A stretch of DNA of 38,352 nt, taken from contig CAMVKF010000003.1 of the NCBI GenBank assembly GCA_947168035.1, forward strand, positions 1 to 38,352, written 5' to 3'. Of the stretch, positions 15,701 through 27,200 are shown piece after piece (position 1 is the stretch's first letter; every line of letters starts with the position of its first letter). The notes under the pieces are model-generated. The model made no database searches. It saw only the letters and a list, made by a program, of their open reading frames with translations, and was not told where the DNA came from. Made by a program: the position numbers and the translations under genes. The DNA is from an uncultured Clostridia bacterium. Its GTDB lineage: Bacteria; Bacillota; Clostridia; TANB77; CAG-508.

Positions 15701-17426
15701 GTATTCATTTAATATAAAAAATGCAGGAACTACAAGGGCTACATCATTGAATATTAGAGATTATTTTTCAAATAATTTAGAGTTAGAATATGTTAAGATT
15801 GATGGAAAAGGATGCGAATATAGTCAAATTATAGAAAATCAAGATATGAGTACAATTAGTCTTGTTAAATCTTTTGAAATTGGAGAGAGTATTACTTTAG
15901 AAATTCAGGGCAAATTAAATGATGCAATATATTTAAGTAAAGATTATGAAATAATAAATCAATTAGAGATTAGTAGCAAGGGTGTAGTTGTAGGGCAAAC
16001 AGAGCAGATAAAGAACTATTTAGTAAATAGATTAGAGAACAACGAAGATGAAAATATTGAAGATGGAAATAACAACAATGAGAATAACAATGAGAACAAC
16101 AATGAAAACAACAATGAGAACAATAATGAAAACAACAATGAAAACAACAATGAAAACAACAATGAAAACAACAATGAGAACAACAATGAAAACAATAATG
16201 AAAACAACAATGAGAACAACAATGAGAACAATAATGAGAACAATAATGAAAACAACAATGAGAACAATAATGAAAACAACAATGAGAACAACAATGAGAA
16301 CAACAATGAGAACAATAATGAGAACAACAATGAGAACAATAATGAGAACAACAATGAAAACAACAATGAGAATAATAATGAGAATAACAATAATTCAAAT
16401 GACAATCAAGATAAGGAAAATTCAGCTTTAAGCACAATTTCAGGACTAGCATGGCTAGACAAAAACAAGAACGGAAAAAGAGAAACAGGAGAAGAATTAT
16501 TAGAAAATATTGATGTTACATTGTTAAATTTAGATAATAAAGGAACAAAAGAAACTACTACAAATGCAAGTGGAGAATATAAATTCGAAAATATAGAAAA
16601 TGGTAAATATGTAGTAATTTTTGAATATAATGAAGAATTATACGCTCTAACTATATACCAAGCAGATGGAGTAAGCAGTTTACAAAACTCAGATGTAGAG
16701 CTTATGGAAATGACAATAAACGGAACAAAGCAAAAAGTAGCGTGTACTGATACATTAAATATACAAAATTCTAATTTGGAAAATATAGATATTGGTCTTG
16801 TTGAGGCAGCTGTATTTGATTTAAAACTAACAAAAGGTATTTCAAAAATTACAGTTTCAAATACACAAGGAACAAATGTGCAAGAATTTGAAAATAGTAA
16901 TTTAGCAAAAGTTGAAATTAAAGCAAAATACCTACAAAGTTCAACAGTAGTAATAGAATACATAATTAGAGTAGAAAACAAAGGAGAAATAGCAGGATAT
17001 GCAAGCAAAATAGTAGATTATAAGCCAACAGATTTAACCTTTAACTCAAAACTTAACCCAGATTGGTATCAATCTGAAAATAACTTATATAATGATAGTT
17101 TAGAAGACAAATTAATTAAACCAGGAGAAACAAAAGAAATAAAATTAATTTTAACAAAACAAATGACAGAGACAAATACTGGACTTACAAATAATATTGC
17201 AGAAATAGCAGAAGATGAAAACGAAAAAGATGTAGATGACATAAATTCAACACCAGGAAATAAAAATTTAAAAGAAAATGATTTAGGTCAAGCAAATGCA
17301 ATAATAAGTATAAGTACAGGAGTAGCATTTAGGTTTTTCTTTACAACATTATTAGCAATAGTAATAATTTCAAGTTTAGGTTATTTATTTAGTAAAAAAA
17401 TATTAGAGAAAAACATAAAATTTTAG
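12726..17426 (+). CDS. Giant DUF11/SdrD-type surface protein (module 1)
   Basis: A 1566-residue exported protein. Residues 1-36 are a long signal peptide. A large beta-rich region follows, including two DUF11-like modules (about 690-830 and 970-1090) with the V-K-A-G-E-I-I-V-Y-N-V and I-Y-P-G-D-F-I-R-Y patterns. A 26-unit N-N-N-E stalk spans residues 1116-1219. An SdrD-B-like domain (about 1238-1360) starts S-G-L-A-W-L-D-K-N-K-N-G-K-R. A final Ig-like domain, the motif S-I-S-T-G (17307-17321), a membrane helix and a basic tail end the protein. This looks like a sortase-type anchor with a non-LPxTG motif. Inferred role: wall-anchored adhesin or fibril component. It is paralogous along its length to the 24298 gene; the next gene starts 19 bp downstream. 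AGGAGGAA precedes the ATG. Confidence 0.85.
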   Translation: MNRRAELLNKVCAILILFTLCISDFLFVGTKLISYAIDNVKTNIYNVDFLAYFVDANGEKVDKIQKEIDEEEIYLYVDVDVKNEGYFNGMLNLENNNFDLQNKIESGDISEISGNKVTLKQICAGKTVTIKLPIKAKYEEKIKAEDLNKKTRVVLSGEYIDSNNAEHQTSTEVKGKSSIEIDWVSSKNTQAELNAKVLTNYSYTVNGEEKQVVQFLIGSKITNNNYPIKNTEINLNVLENAEDVEVHTRSTDATNGNIKFSKANYTYNKETKNLKINLANDNLEEVFWNKDGLDLFVVTYVFAKDENILNKEISIGAKINTYDEKEFIANKNLLIDTKKDGIISYSVKNSEPSIYKGKIYTGEAREYKETQKIDVDYIGVAENVSLKSNEDFYLNNTITTNANILYKQTKINKQEFIKIFGEDGFITIKNSSGAVIANISSKTENDEQGNIVVDYINNTKNIEILTSKPIYVGTLKIENTKQILNNEYKREEVNTFTSIKSTFTGSYNEKQIEKLEKQIELKETTSTAKLEIGTKALTAENTNENVKIKVVLPNNSEEQDVFSNPNIKITFPKQVTNLTAKCKVLYGNGLNLGNAEIVNNEGIQEIKIGLSGTQETYNPSNIEGTAIIIYANIDVEKDVVTAIEDITLNYTNEFATSLENKGEQKVKVKIIERTKEENIIKQDLPLVKATAQEVQDLNGIKMTVTAKVGEQELEDGAEVKAGEIIVYNVKLENTTDADIEGLTFTANIPESTTLIEVNPKYPGFDEIKEEFTYTEEYFIEKDNNALTNENISIKAGKNILFNYMVRVNSNLTQDKEGKTILTAKLAENKIEVERNNIFKANDIIATIKPLNRTPNEKLEYNFSYDYHLEIKNNSNTEKNNVKITVNKNPLIDITNISYSMGENRVNLGKDIEYFTIDSIPANATVFVIIDFYTKEYNEQITTSEISALIENNSNIFRTNKIIENVGGIKLDINSKIETTSNTDKIYPGDFIRYSFNIKNAGTTRATSLNIRDYFSNNLELEYVKIDGKGCEYSQIIENQDMSTISLVKSFEIGESITLEIQGKLNDAIYLSKDYEIINQLEISSKGVVVGQTEQIKNYLVNRLENNEDENIEDGNNNNENNNENNNENNNENNNENNNENNNENNNENNNENNNENNNENNNENNNENNNENNNENNNENNNENNNENNNENNNENNNENNNENNNENNNENNNENNNENNNNSNDNQDKENSALSTISGLAWLDKNKNGKRETGEELLENIDVTLLNLDNKGTKETTTNASGEYKFENIENGKYVVIFEYNEELYALTIYQADGVSSLQNSDVELMEMTINGTKQKVACTDTLNIQNSNLENIDIGLVEAAVFDLKLTKGISKITVSNTQGTNVQEFENSNLAKVEIKAKYLQSSTVVIEYIIRVENKGEIAGYASKIVDYKPTDLTFNSKLNPDWYQSENNLYNDSLEDKLIKPGETKEIKLILTKQMTETNTGLTNNIAEIAEDENEKDVDDINSTPGNKNLKENDLGQANAIISISTGVAFRFFFTTLLAIVIISSLGYLFSKKILEKNIKF
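16071..16382 (+). repeat. 12-bp tandem array encoding (Asn-Asn-Asn-Glu) x 26
   Basis: 26 consecutive 12-bp units, AAY-AAY-AAT-GAR, with silent AAC/AAT and GAA/GAG variation. The paralogous gene has a different, non-repetitive acidic linker at this place, so the array arose after duplication or expanded separately. Confidence 0.97.
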
Positions 17427-17445
17427 CGGAAAGGAGGGTGAATTC

Positions 17446-20400
17446 TTGAAAAACGTGAAGAAAAAATTAATTCTAATAGTATTAATGACATTTTTAATTA
17501 TTTGTATTGGAAAAAATGTAAGTATGGCATTTACAGCAGCACAGAATCAATTTTTTAATAAAGGATATACCGCAATAGGTACTAAAATTGATATTGGAGG
17601 TCTTCGTAATTCAAACAAAACATTTGATGTATATAGGGAAGGAATATATTGTATTCATCACAAGGAAGGTTTTCAACAGGGGGATTTTGAGGTCGATGAA
17701 TATATAGAATTAAAAGGAAGCAAGGCTTTTAGATATGACAGAAATGGAAATACAAGAGTCTGGGATAATTGGAGTAAAAATGGAGTTTTAGAATATCTAT
17801 TACACAAAGAAAATTATAAAAAATCTTTGTCTATGTGGAATGGAGAAAGTGGACTTTCAGTAGGAGATCAAAATGAAGTTAATAGGTATCCAAGTGGAAC
17901 AGAAGGAATTGTTACAATAAGAAATGCTGCATTACGTGTTGCTTTACTTGATTGGATGGGAGAAAAAGATAGAGGTCATGGTGCAATAAGAGACTTAGGT
18001 GTTAATGCAGATTATAGGTATCAATATTCGACAGATCATTGGGCTCAACAGAAAAAAGATGAAGTTAACGGATTTATTCAAAGAGCTAATAACTATGTTA
18101 CAAGTAATACTGCACCAGATTTAGCTATTTCTGTACCATCAGCATTTAGTACAGTGACATGTTCAACAGACAATGTAATTGGACCTATAAAAATCGCATT
18201 TACGGAAGGAAAATTAAATATATCAGCATATGGAATAAATTCTGAAAATATTACAAATATAGAGTATTATTCAGATAGTAAATGCGAAAATAAAATAAGT
18301 AATGTAAATAATATTACTTCTAATACGAGTTTTTATATAAAAAATAAATCACAAAGTATAATAAAGGAAATTAAAGCTAAAGTTGTAGATACAAATCAAA
18401 CGCAGATTAATGTACAAATGTGGTTTGCAAAGCCACAAGGATATTTTAGTTCAAACTTTGGTCAAGCAGTTGCCATAGTTAAGACAAGCGAAACAAATGC
18501 AAGTAGTGAAGAAACTACAATACAAGTTAGCTATGGGTCAATTACAATAAATAAAAAAGATGGCTCAACAAACCTAAAAGATGTAGAATTTAAAGTTTAT
18601 TTAGGAAAAAATAAATTTTTAGGAAAAAATGGGAATCTTTGGAAATATGATGCAACAAAAGATACTGCTACAGTATTTAAAACAAATAATAATGGTGAAG
18701 TAAAAATAGAAAATCTTTGTTTTAAAAAGTATTATATATTTGAGACAAAAGTGGCTGACGGATATAATTTAAGTCTGCAAGATGGATATAAAACTAGATA
18801 TAGTTATACGGATAATAATGGGAATACACAATATGTTAATTTAAATTATGTGTATGATAAAGATAAGCATGTAGCAGATTTAAGTGGAAACAAACAAGAT
18901 GTGACTATTAATTTTACAAATACAAAATATGGAAAAATTACTATAAATAAAAAAGATGGTTCAACAAACCTAAAAAATGTAGAATTTAAAGTTTACTTAG
19001 GAAAAAATAAATTTTTGGGAAAAGACGGAAATAATTGGAAATATGATGCAACAAAAGATACTGCTACAGTATTTAAAACGGATAATAATGGTGAGGTGAT
19101 TATAGAAAGACTTAGTTTAGACAAAACTTATTATATATTTGAAACAAAAACAGCTGAAGGATATAATTTAAGTTTGCAAGATGGATATAAAACTAGATAT
19201 AGTTATACGGATAATAATGGGAATACACAATATGTTAATTTAAATTATGTGTATGATAAAGATAAGCATGTAGCAGATTTAAGTGGAAACAAACAAGATG
19301 TGACTATTAATTTTACAAATACAAAATATGGAAAAATTACTATAAATAAAAAAGATGGTTCAACAAACCTAAAAAATGTAGAATTTAAAGTTTACTTAGG
19401 AAAAAATAAATTTTTGGGAAAAGACGGAAATAATTGGAAATATGATGCAACAAAAGATACTGCTACAGTATTTAAAACGGATAATAATGGTGAGGTGATT
19501 ATAGAAAGACTTAGTTTAGACAAAACTTATTATATATTTGAAACAAAAACAGCTGAAGGATATAATTTAAGTTTGCAAGATGGATATAAAACTAGATATA
19601 GTTATACGGATAATAATGGGAATACACAATATGTTAATTTAAATTATGTGTATGATAAAGATAAGCATGTAGCAGATTTAAGTGGAAACCAACAAGATGT
19701 GACTATTAATTTTACAAATACAAAATATGGTTCATTAACAATTTATAAAAAAGATACATATTCTAATGATAAATTAAGTGGAGCAGAAATAAAACTTTAT
19801 AATACAACATATAAAAAATGGTTAACTGGAAGTGAGGGTTCGTATAGTTTAGGAGAAACAGCTAGTAAATATTCAATTACTAATGGTGAGAAAACATTTA
19901 GTAATATTCCAATAGGCACATATACAATATATGAGGTTACAACACCAACAGGGTATGATTTAATTCAACAGGTTGGATATCAGACATCAGGTAATATGTC
20001 AGGAAGTGTTAAATGCCTAGAAGATATAGAGGTAGAAACAGGAACAACAGTAACAAAAACAATATATAACAAAAAGTTTCGGAAGTCTAACAATTATAAA
20101 ACAAGATTTATATTCTAATGCAAAATTAGGTGGAGCAAAGTTCAAGCTTAAAAATACAACATATAATAAATGGTTGACAGGGTCTGGAACAAGTTCAAGC
20201 CCGTATGGACTAGGAGACACAGGAACAGAATATGCAACAGCTTCTAGTGGAGATAATAAAGGAAAAAGAATATTTACAAAAATACCAGCAGGAGATTATA
20301 CAATATATGAAACTGATGCTCCAACAGGGTACGATTTAGAAAGTCAATCACCAACTAGTTTTAGTGTAACTGTATCAAATGGTGGTAGTATAGAACAATT

Positions 20401-23400
20401 AATAACTAATAAACTTCGGAGATCTAACAATACAAAAAGTGGATGCAGATAATAATTCTACAAAATTAGCGAATGCAGAGTTTATATTGCAAAAATCAAA
20501 TAACAAATATTTGACAGGACAAAATGGAATATATAGTGAAACAACAGATAAAAACCAAGCTACAAAATATAAAACAGATACTGGTGGAAAAATCACATTA
20601 GTTGGTATACCAAATGATACATATAAAATTTATGAGGTAACTACTCCAAGTTCAGATTATAATTTATCTTGGCAAGATGGATATGATGTAACAAACAATT
20701 GGAAACTATGCGAAAGTGTTACAATTGCAGAGGGTGTAAGCCAATCAAGGACATATACAAACAAAAAATATGGAGCAATTAAAATTAATAAAACAGTTAA
20801 AAAATCTGACACAAGGCAAGACCAATTAAATGGAGCTAAATTTAGAGTTCATCTTGGAGAAAACAAATTTTTAGGAATGGATAGCAATGGAAATTGGAAA
20901 TATGATGCTACTTGGGATTCTGCTACAATATTTGAAACCGGAAGCAGAAATACAGTTACCTCAGGAACTACAACTACTAATAATAAATGGGTTAGTGCAG
21001 GTGAGGGTTATGTTACTATAAATAGATTAGACCTTAATAAAAGTTATTCTATTCTTGAGGTAGAAACACCAAGAGGATATAATATTGAAAAACAAGATGA
21101 TTTTAAAAAAAATTACTCATATAGCCAAAATGGTAGAAACTATACGGCAAACAAAAATAATGTACATAACTGGAATACAAATACAAATACTAGCTCGCAC
21201 CAAGTTAGATTAACTACTCCAAACACTCCTCAACAGATAGATTTTGTAAATAAAAGAATAGTAACAATAGAAGGTTTTGTATGGCAAGATGGACTAATTC
21301 ATAACAAAGTTACAAGCAATGTAGATAATATATATACAGCTAGTCAAAATGATGCTTTACTTTCAGGAATAAGAGTACATTTAAAAAATATAAATACTAA
21401 GAATGATATTCCTGGTATTGGTCCTGTTACAACAGATACTAATGGTCATTATGAATTTAAAGATGTGGATTATTACTTAAAAGATTTAGAAAATGCATAT
21501 ATTGAGTTTGAATATGATAATACACAATATGTACCTGTAGAATATAATGTCGGAAACGATATAACAAAAAACTCAAAAGCTAAACCATTAACTATTCAAG
21601 AAGCTGAATTAGATGATAATCAATTAACAGGAGTGGAAGGAAATCACCCAGGTAGAGCGGTAACAGAAATTGGAAGTATGAAACTTGTATCATATTTAAA
21701 TGATGATACTTATAAAATTTCAAACATAAATTTTGGACTTATACCAAAAAAGCAACCAGAATATATAGTTTCTGAAAATTTAGAATATGTTAAGTTAAAA
21801 ATAAATGATTATACTTATACATATAAATATGGAAATGAAATAACAAATTCTCCATATGCACCTACTGTAAATACCCAAGATGATTCAAAGACATTTTCTA
21901 GCAAAATATACCCATCAGATATAATATATAGTGGTACTCATGTATCAGATAGTAAAAAATTAAAAGTATATGTGGTTTATAGTATAAATGTAGAAAATAC
22001 AGAAACAGAAAATACTAAATTTAATTATTCAGAAGGAAAACTATATTTAACTTCATTAACAAATACGTTTGATGCTGAAAGATACAGTTTGTGCAATAAC
22101 GAAAATAATGGAGAAAAAGAAGACTTTGCTCTTTGGAGTATGGATGGAAATAAAGCAAAATATAATTTAGAAGATGCAAGAAGTGTTTTCAAAGATGGCA
22201 TAGAATCTGGATCAAACAACTCTAAAACTACATATATTCAGTTTAAAATGACGGAAAAAGCAATGCGAAAAATTTTAGATAAACAATTAAGAGAAGAAGA
22301 TATTCAAGAAGCTCCAAATGTAACAACAGCAACAGCTTACCATGAATATATAAGAACAGATAGAATGTGGACACACAATACAAATAAAACTACAAAAGGT
22401 GGCAAAAAATATAGAACATTTAATGGGGTAAAAGGTACATATGAGAATTTTATAGATAACAATATTAAAGAGACATGCTATGTACATAAATCTAGAACTA
22501 AAAACAAATCAACCTCAAGTATATACATAAGGTTTGACCTAGGAACTCCAAGAACAATTTCAGGAATAGTATTTGAAGATACTTTAACTGAAAAGAGTAA
22601 AAAGCAAGATGGAACAGATGAGAGTGATAAACCAAATTTAGGAGATGGTATATTATCAGAAAATGAAAATAACAGAGCAAGAGGTGTTATGGTTGAATTA
22701 ATTTACACTAATCCGCAAAAAACAGTGGCTACTTTGTTCCAATTAAATAAAACAACAAATGCAGTAACTCAAAAACAAGCTATAACAACAACAGATGAAA
22801 ATGGTAAATATTCATTTGAAGGAGTTGTTCCTGGTTACTATTATATAAGGTTTACATATGGTGATGGAACACAAAAAATAATGCCAGCAGATGAGGCAAT
22901 TTCTGCAACTGAATATAGGTCAACTATAATTAATACTATAAATAATAACAATATAATCAAAAACGCAATGGAAGCAAAAACGGAAAACATAGCACAAGCT
23001 CAACAAACACTTGTAAATGATTATTCGAATGTAGAAGCTAAAGAACTTTTAGAATGGTATAAATACCTTGGAGATGTAGAATATTCAACGGCATTAGACA
23101 GTTTAGATGATAGAAATAAGTTTAATAATTTACAAATTACATCTATGGGTAAAATTTTTAATAGTGAAGGAGTAGATGTAACAGATAGCATAAATAAAAC
23201 TAATGTTAATGCATTAACACCAATGGTAGGAATATCTATAGAAAATGATATTGGTGACGAAACGGTTGGAGCAGAAAATAAACACGAATTTGGAAAATTT
23301 AACTTTGGAATAATAAGCCCTAACTTAACAGTAACTAGCGCAGAAAAGAAAATTACAAATGTTAAATTAATAGGACAAGTAGGAAATACATTTGTTTCGG

Positions 23401-24143
23401 CAAATCCAACAGACAAAACTCAAAGTTATTTATCTGCATTAGATGAAATACAAGGTGGAAGCTCTTATGCAAAAATAGAAATTGACCCAGAAAATATTTA
23501 TGGTTCTAACTTAGAAACAACTTATGAAGTAACAGTTAAAAATGATTCATTAAAAGATTATATAGAAAACGTAGAAGAAAGTAACAGCGAATATGGAACT
23601 TACTTTAAATATGGAATTATTACAGATAAGGCTCAGCTAAAAAAAGTTCAAATAAATGAAGTAATGGATAACCTAGACCAAAAATATAATATTAAATCTT
23701 TGCCAAAAGAAGACCTTACTCAAATTGTTACAAAACTAGAGAGTACAATTGAATCTGAGTCTAAAATTAAAATGGAGCCAGATAATGAAACCTCTACAAT
23801 AGAATATGAAGACGGAACAAAAAGAACAGTAACAAAAGTTAAATTAAGTGGATGGAATGTTTTAGAAAGAAACGAAACTGCAACTATAAGATATACTGTA
23901 ACATCACTACTATCTTCAGAAAATGATGATACAAAATATGATAATGGAGCAGAAATAACCCAAATATCTTTGGAAAAACTAACAACACTAAAAAGCGACT
24001 TAGGAGGAGAAAAATTAGCAACTCTTACAATTACACCAACAACAGGTAAAAACAAATCCTATATTAGACCAATTTGTGTATGCGTAGCATTACTTGGATT
24101 AGGAATAGTAGTGATTTTATTAAAAGTCAAAAGGAATAAATAA
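17446..24143 (+). CDS. Giant SpaA/Cna-B repeat surface protein with degenerate thioester domain, two +1 shifts at CGG
   Basis: Read through two CGG sites (20080, 20417), this is one 2231-residue protein. It has a signal peptide (about 1-28) and a thioester-adhesin-like N-domain with C69 in Y-C-I-H-H, but A161 where the partner Gln is expected. Seven SpaA/Cna-B domains start near residues 364, 496, 629, 762, 879, 991 and 1109; most carry the Y-x-I-Y-E/F-E signature for isopeptide cross-linking. SdrD-B-like domains begin near 1271 and 1703. It ends with T-P-T-T-G (24033-24047), a membrane helix and a basic tail. Without the shifts, the product would stop at 890 codons and lack the anchor. Both breaks fall at the Gly that opens a SpaA repeat, where sister repeats have Y-G-S-L-T-I or Y-G-K-I-T-I. 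TTG start behind AAAGGAGGG, 19 bp after the DUF11 gene. Paralog of the 29236 gene, which has no break. Confidence 0.82.
18535..19728 (+). repeat. Three tandem SpaA-domain repeats of about 399 bp
   Basis: Units 18535-18930 (396 bp, diverged), 18931-19329 and 19330-19728 (399 bp each). The last two differ, by my reading, only at one base near the end (AAA versus CAA, Lys to Gln), so this is a very recent tandem duplication. Confidence 0.93.
20080..20083 (+). promoter_or_regulatory. Putative recoding site CGGA, first in the SpaA gene
   Basis: TTT-(C)-GGA: zero frame K-K-F-R then stop at 20116-20118. +1 gives K-K-F-G-S-L-T-I-I-K, matching the neighbouring repeat Y-G-S-L-T-I-Y-K. Confidence 0.7.
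20417..20420 (+). promoter_or_regulatory. Putative recoding site CGGA, second in the SpaA gene
   Basis: CTT-(C)-GGA: zero frame stops at 20450-20452. +1 gives N-K-L-G-D-L-T-I-Q-K, again the Gly that starts a SpaA repeat. Confidence 0.7.
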
Positions 24144-24187
24144 ATTTTGAAATTACATAAAAAGTTACAAAAAATCCCAAAAAACTA

Positions 24188-24216
24188 TTGCAAAAAGTCC
24201 AAAAAAGCTTTATAAT
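24188..24216 (+). promoter_or_regulatory. Promoter of surface module 2
   Basis: TTGCAA (24188-24193) and TATAAT (24211-24216) are 17 bp apart. The start is near 24223, giving a leader of about 75 nt that ends in AAAGGAGGA. No terminator hairpin is visible between module 1 and this promoter, so read-through is possible. Confidence 0.75.
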
Positions 24217-24297
24217 AAAGGGTGTATGTAATTTTAATATTTTATAAAAATATTGTTAATAAATTATGCAAAATAATATAAAAAAGGAGGATTTTGT

Positions 24298-27200
24298 ATG
24301 AACATTACAAGAAAAATACTAGTTAAAGTTTGTGCAATTATTGCAATTATAGCATTAACTCTATCAGATTTTCTGTTTATTGGAACAGAACTTGTATATG
24401 CAATAAATATTGCAAAAACAAACAGTTCTAGTGTTGAATTTTCTGCTTATTTCCTAGATCAAAACGGAGAAAAAGTGGAAAAACTCGAGAAAAACATAGA
24501 TATGGAACAAGAATTTTTATATGTAGACATATCTGTAAAAAACGAAGGATATTTAAGTGATGGTAGAATAATGCTAGAGGGTAATAACTTTAATCTAAAA
24601 CAAGATATCTTAAGTCAAGACATTGCAAGCATTTCTGGAAATGAAGTTGTTTTAAACCAAATTAATGCTGGAAGTACTGTTACTATTAAAATAGGAATTG
24701 AACCTATAAATAATACTACAATTACAGAAAATATGTTAGACCAAAAAACAAAGGTAGAATTAATAGGTCAATATGTAAATAGCAAAAATGTTGAAAAAGA
24801 CAAATATATTCAAATTAAAGGCTCAACAGAAGTAGAGCTTGCTTGGAAATCTAGTGATAAAACCAAAGCAGAGCTTGAAACAAGTATTTTAACAAATTCT
24901 ATTTACAGTGTAGAAGAAGAACAAAAAAGAATAGTACAAATTTTAGTTAATAGTAAAATCACAAATAATAATTACCCAGTAAAAAGTTCTGAAATTAGCG
25001 TAGTAGTTCCAGAAAATGCAACAGATGTCAAAGTTCATGCAAGAAGCACAAATTCTACAAATAGTAGTATAGAGTTTAGTGAAAATAATTATGAATACAA
25101 CAAAGGTACAAACACTGTAAAAGTAGCATTAGAAAATGAAGATAAAAACTCTATAAGCTGGAATAGAAATTCTATAGATTCATTTGTTATAACATGTGTA
25201 TTTGATAAACAAGAAAATGTTATGAATAAAAATATAACTGTAGATTCTAAAATAAATACATATGATAATAGGACTTTAAATGCTAGTACAAATGCTAGTA
25301 TTTCAGAAGAAAAAGATGGAATAGTTTCATATTCTTTAGAAACTGCAGAAAGCATTTATAAAGGAAAAATTCAAATTGGTGAAGAAAGAGATTATGAAGA
25401 AAATACTAAAATTAATGTAGATTATTTAAGGTTAGTAGATGAGATTTCTCTTAAATTAAATGCTCCAACATTTTTAGCAGAAAATAATGAATTACAAGCA
25501 AATATTACATATAAAGAAACTAAAATTTCTAGAGATGAATTCTTAAAAATATTTGGAGAAGATGGATTTATAATTGTAAAAGATGATAATGGTAACGTAA
25601 TTGCTAACATCAACAAAAACACGGAAAAAGATGATAGTGGAAATTTCATTATAAACTATTTTGATGGTACAAAAAGTATAGAATTTTTAACAAGCAAACC
25701 AGTTGCGGTAGGTACTTTAAACATAGTAACTAATAAAACTATATCTAATACTGAATATTCAAGAGAACAAGTAAGAATTTTTACAGGAATAAAAGAAAAA
25801 ATAGAAGGAAGCTATAACCAAAAAGAAAGTGTAAAAACTGAATCTATAATTGAATTGAAAAATACAGAAACTAAGGCAGACTTGAATATTAGTGTTGATA
25901 AACTTTCAGCAGTAAGTAAAAATGAAAATGTAAAGATAACAGCTGTATTGTTAAATAATGATGAAACAAAAGAATTGTTCCAAAATCCAAGTTTAGAAAT
26001 AAAATTTCCAAATCAAGTAACAAACATTGCTGCTAAATGTAAACTTTTATATGGAAATGGATTAGAATTAGCAGATGCTAAAATTGAAAATGGAAATACA
26101 ATAAAAGTAAATATGAAAGGAACACAAACTTCATATAATACTGAAACTTTAGAAGGAACAACTTTAATTATATATGCAAATATAGATGTTAATAAATTAT
26201 CAACAAATAGTGATGAACAAATTACTTTAAATTATACAAACGAAATATCTAAAACAAATAATAAACCTATAACAAAACCAATACAAATCGTTACAAATGC
26301 TGGGGTAATACTTACAAATAATATTCCAGAATTAAAACAATCATCTATAGGAAATGAAGGAGTAAAAGATGTTGTAATAGAAAACATTGGTGGAGAAAAA
26401 AATGTTTCTGTAAATATTGAAGCAATCAATAATGAAGGAACAGCTATTAAAGATGTTACAATACTTGGAAAATTCCCAACAGCATCAACTGCAAATATGG
26501 GAGTAAAATTAGCAAGTGGGGTAAATATTGCATCTAGCACACAAAATGTTAAAATTTACTATAGTAATAATGAAAATGCAAATGCTAATTTAAATGATAG
26601 TTCTAATGGATGGACTTTAGATGGAGATATTTCAACTGCTAAAACATATTTAATAGTAATTGAAAAATTAAATGTAAGTGAAATATTTAATGCAAATTAT
26701 ACATTAAATATACCTGCAAACTTAGGATATAATAAAGAAGCAAGTTTAAGTTATGTTTTAGATTATACAAATGACTTAACAGGAGAAAATAAAACTGTAA
26801 AAGCAACAGAGTTTAACTTAACAACAGGCACAGAGGCAGAAATAAAACCTACATTAAAAGCTTATGTTGGTGGAGAAGAAATAGCTGAAAATAGTGAAGT
26901 AAAAGCTGGAGAAATAATCAAATACAATTTAAGCTTAAAAAATGAAGGAAGAATTTCAGCTGAAAATGCTACATTAGAAGTTACAATTCCTGATAATACA
27001 ACATTATTAGAAGTAAATCCTAAATATCCAGGGTATGATGAAGTTATTGAAGAATATACATATGAAGAATCATATTTTGTAGAAAAACAAGATAAGAAGA
27101 TAACAAAAGAAAATATAAATATAGCATCAGGAGAAAGTATTAACTTATCTTATATGGTAAGAGTAAATAGCGATTTAGCTCAAAGTGTAACTGCAAAAAC

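Noticed and set aside
16016-16452. Open frames across the NNNE array on both strands (Leu/Ser/Phe-rich, Cys/His-rich and Met/Thr-rich)
   Set aside because: They are other-frame readings of the 12-bp repeat; no ribosome binding sites and the plus-strand 12726 gene clearly explains the sequence.
20174-20452. Separate 92-residue gene
   Set aside because: It is the middle piece of the giant SpaA protein between two CGG shift sites; the supposed TTG start is an internal Leu codon without a ribosome binding site.
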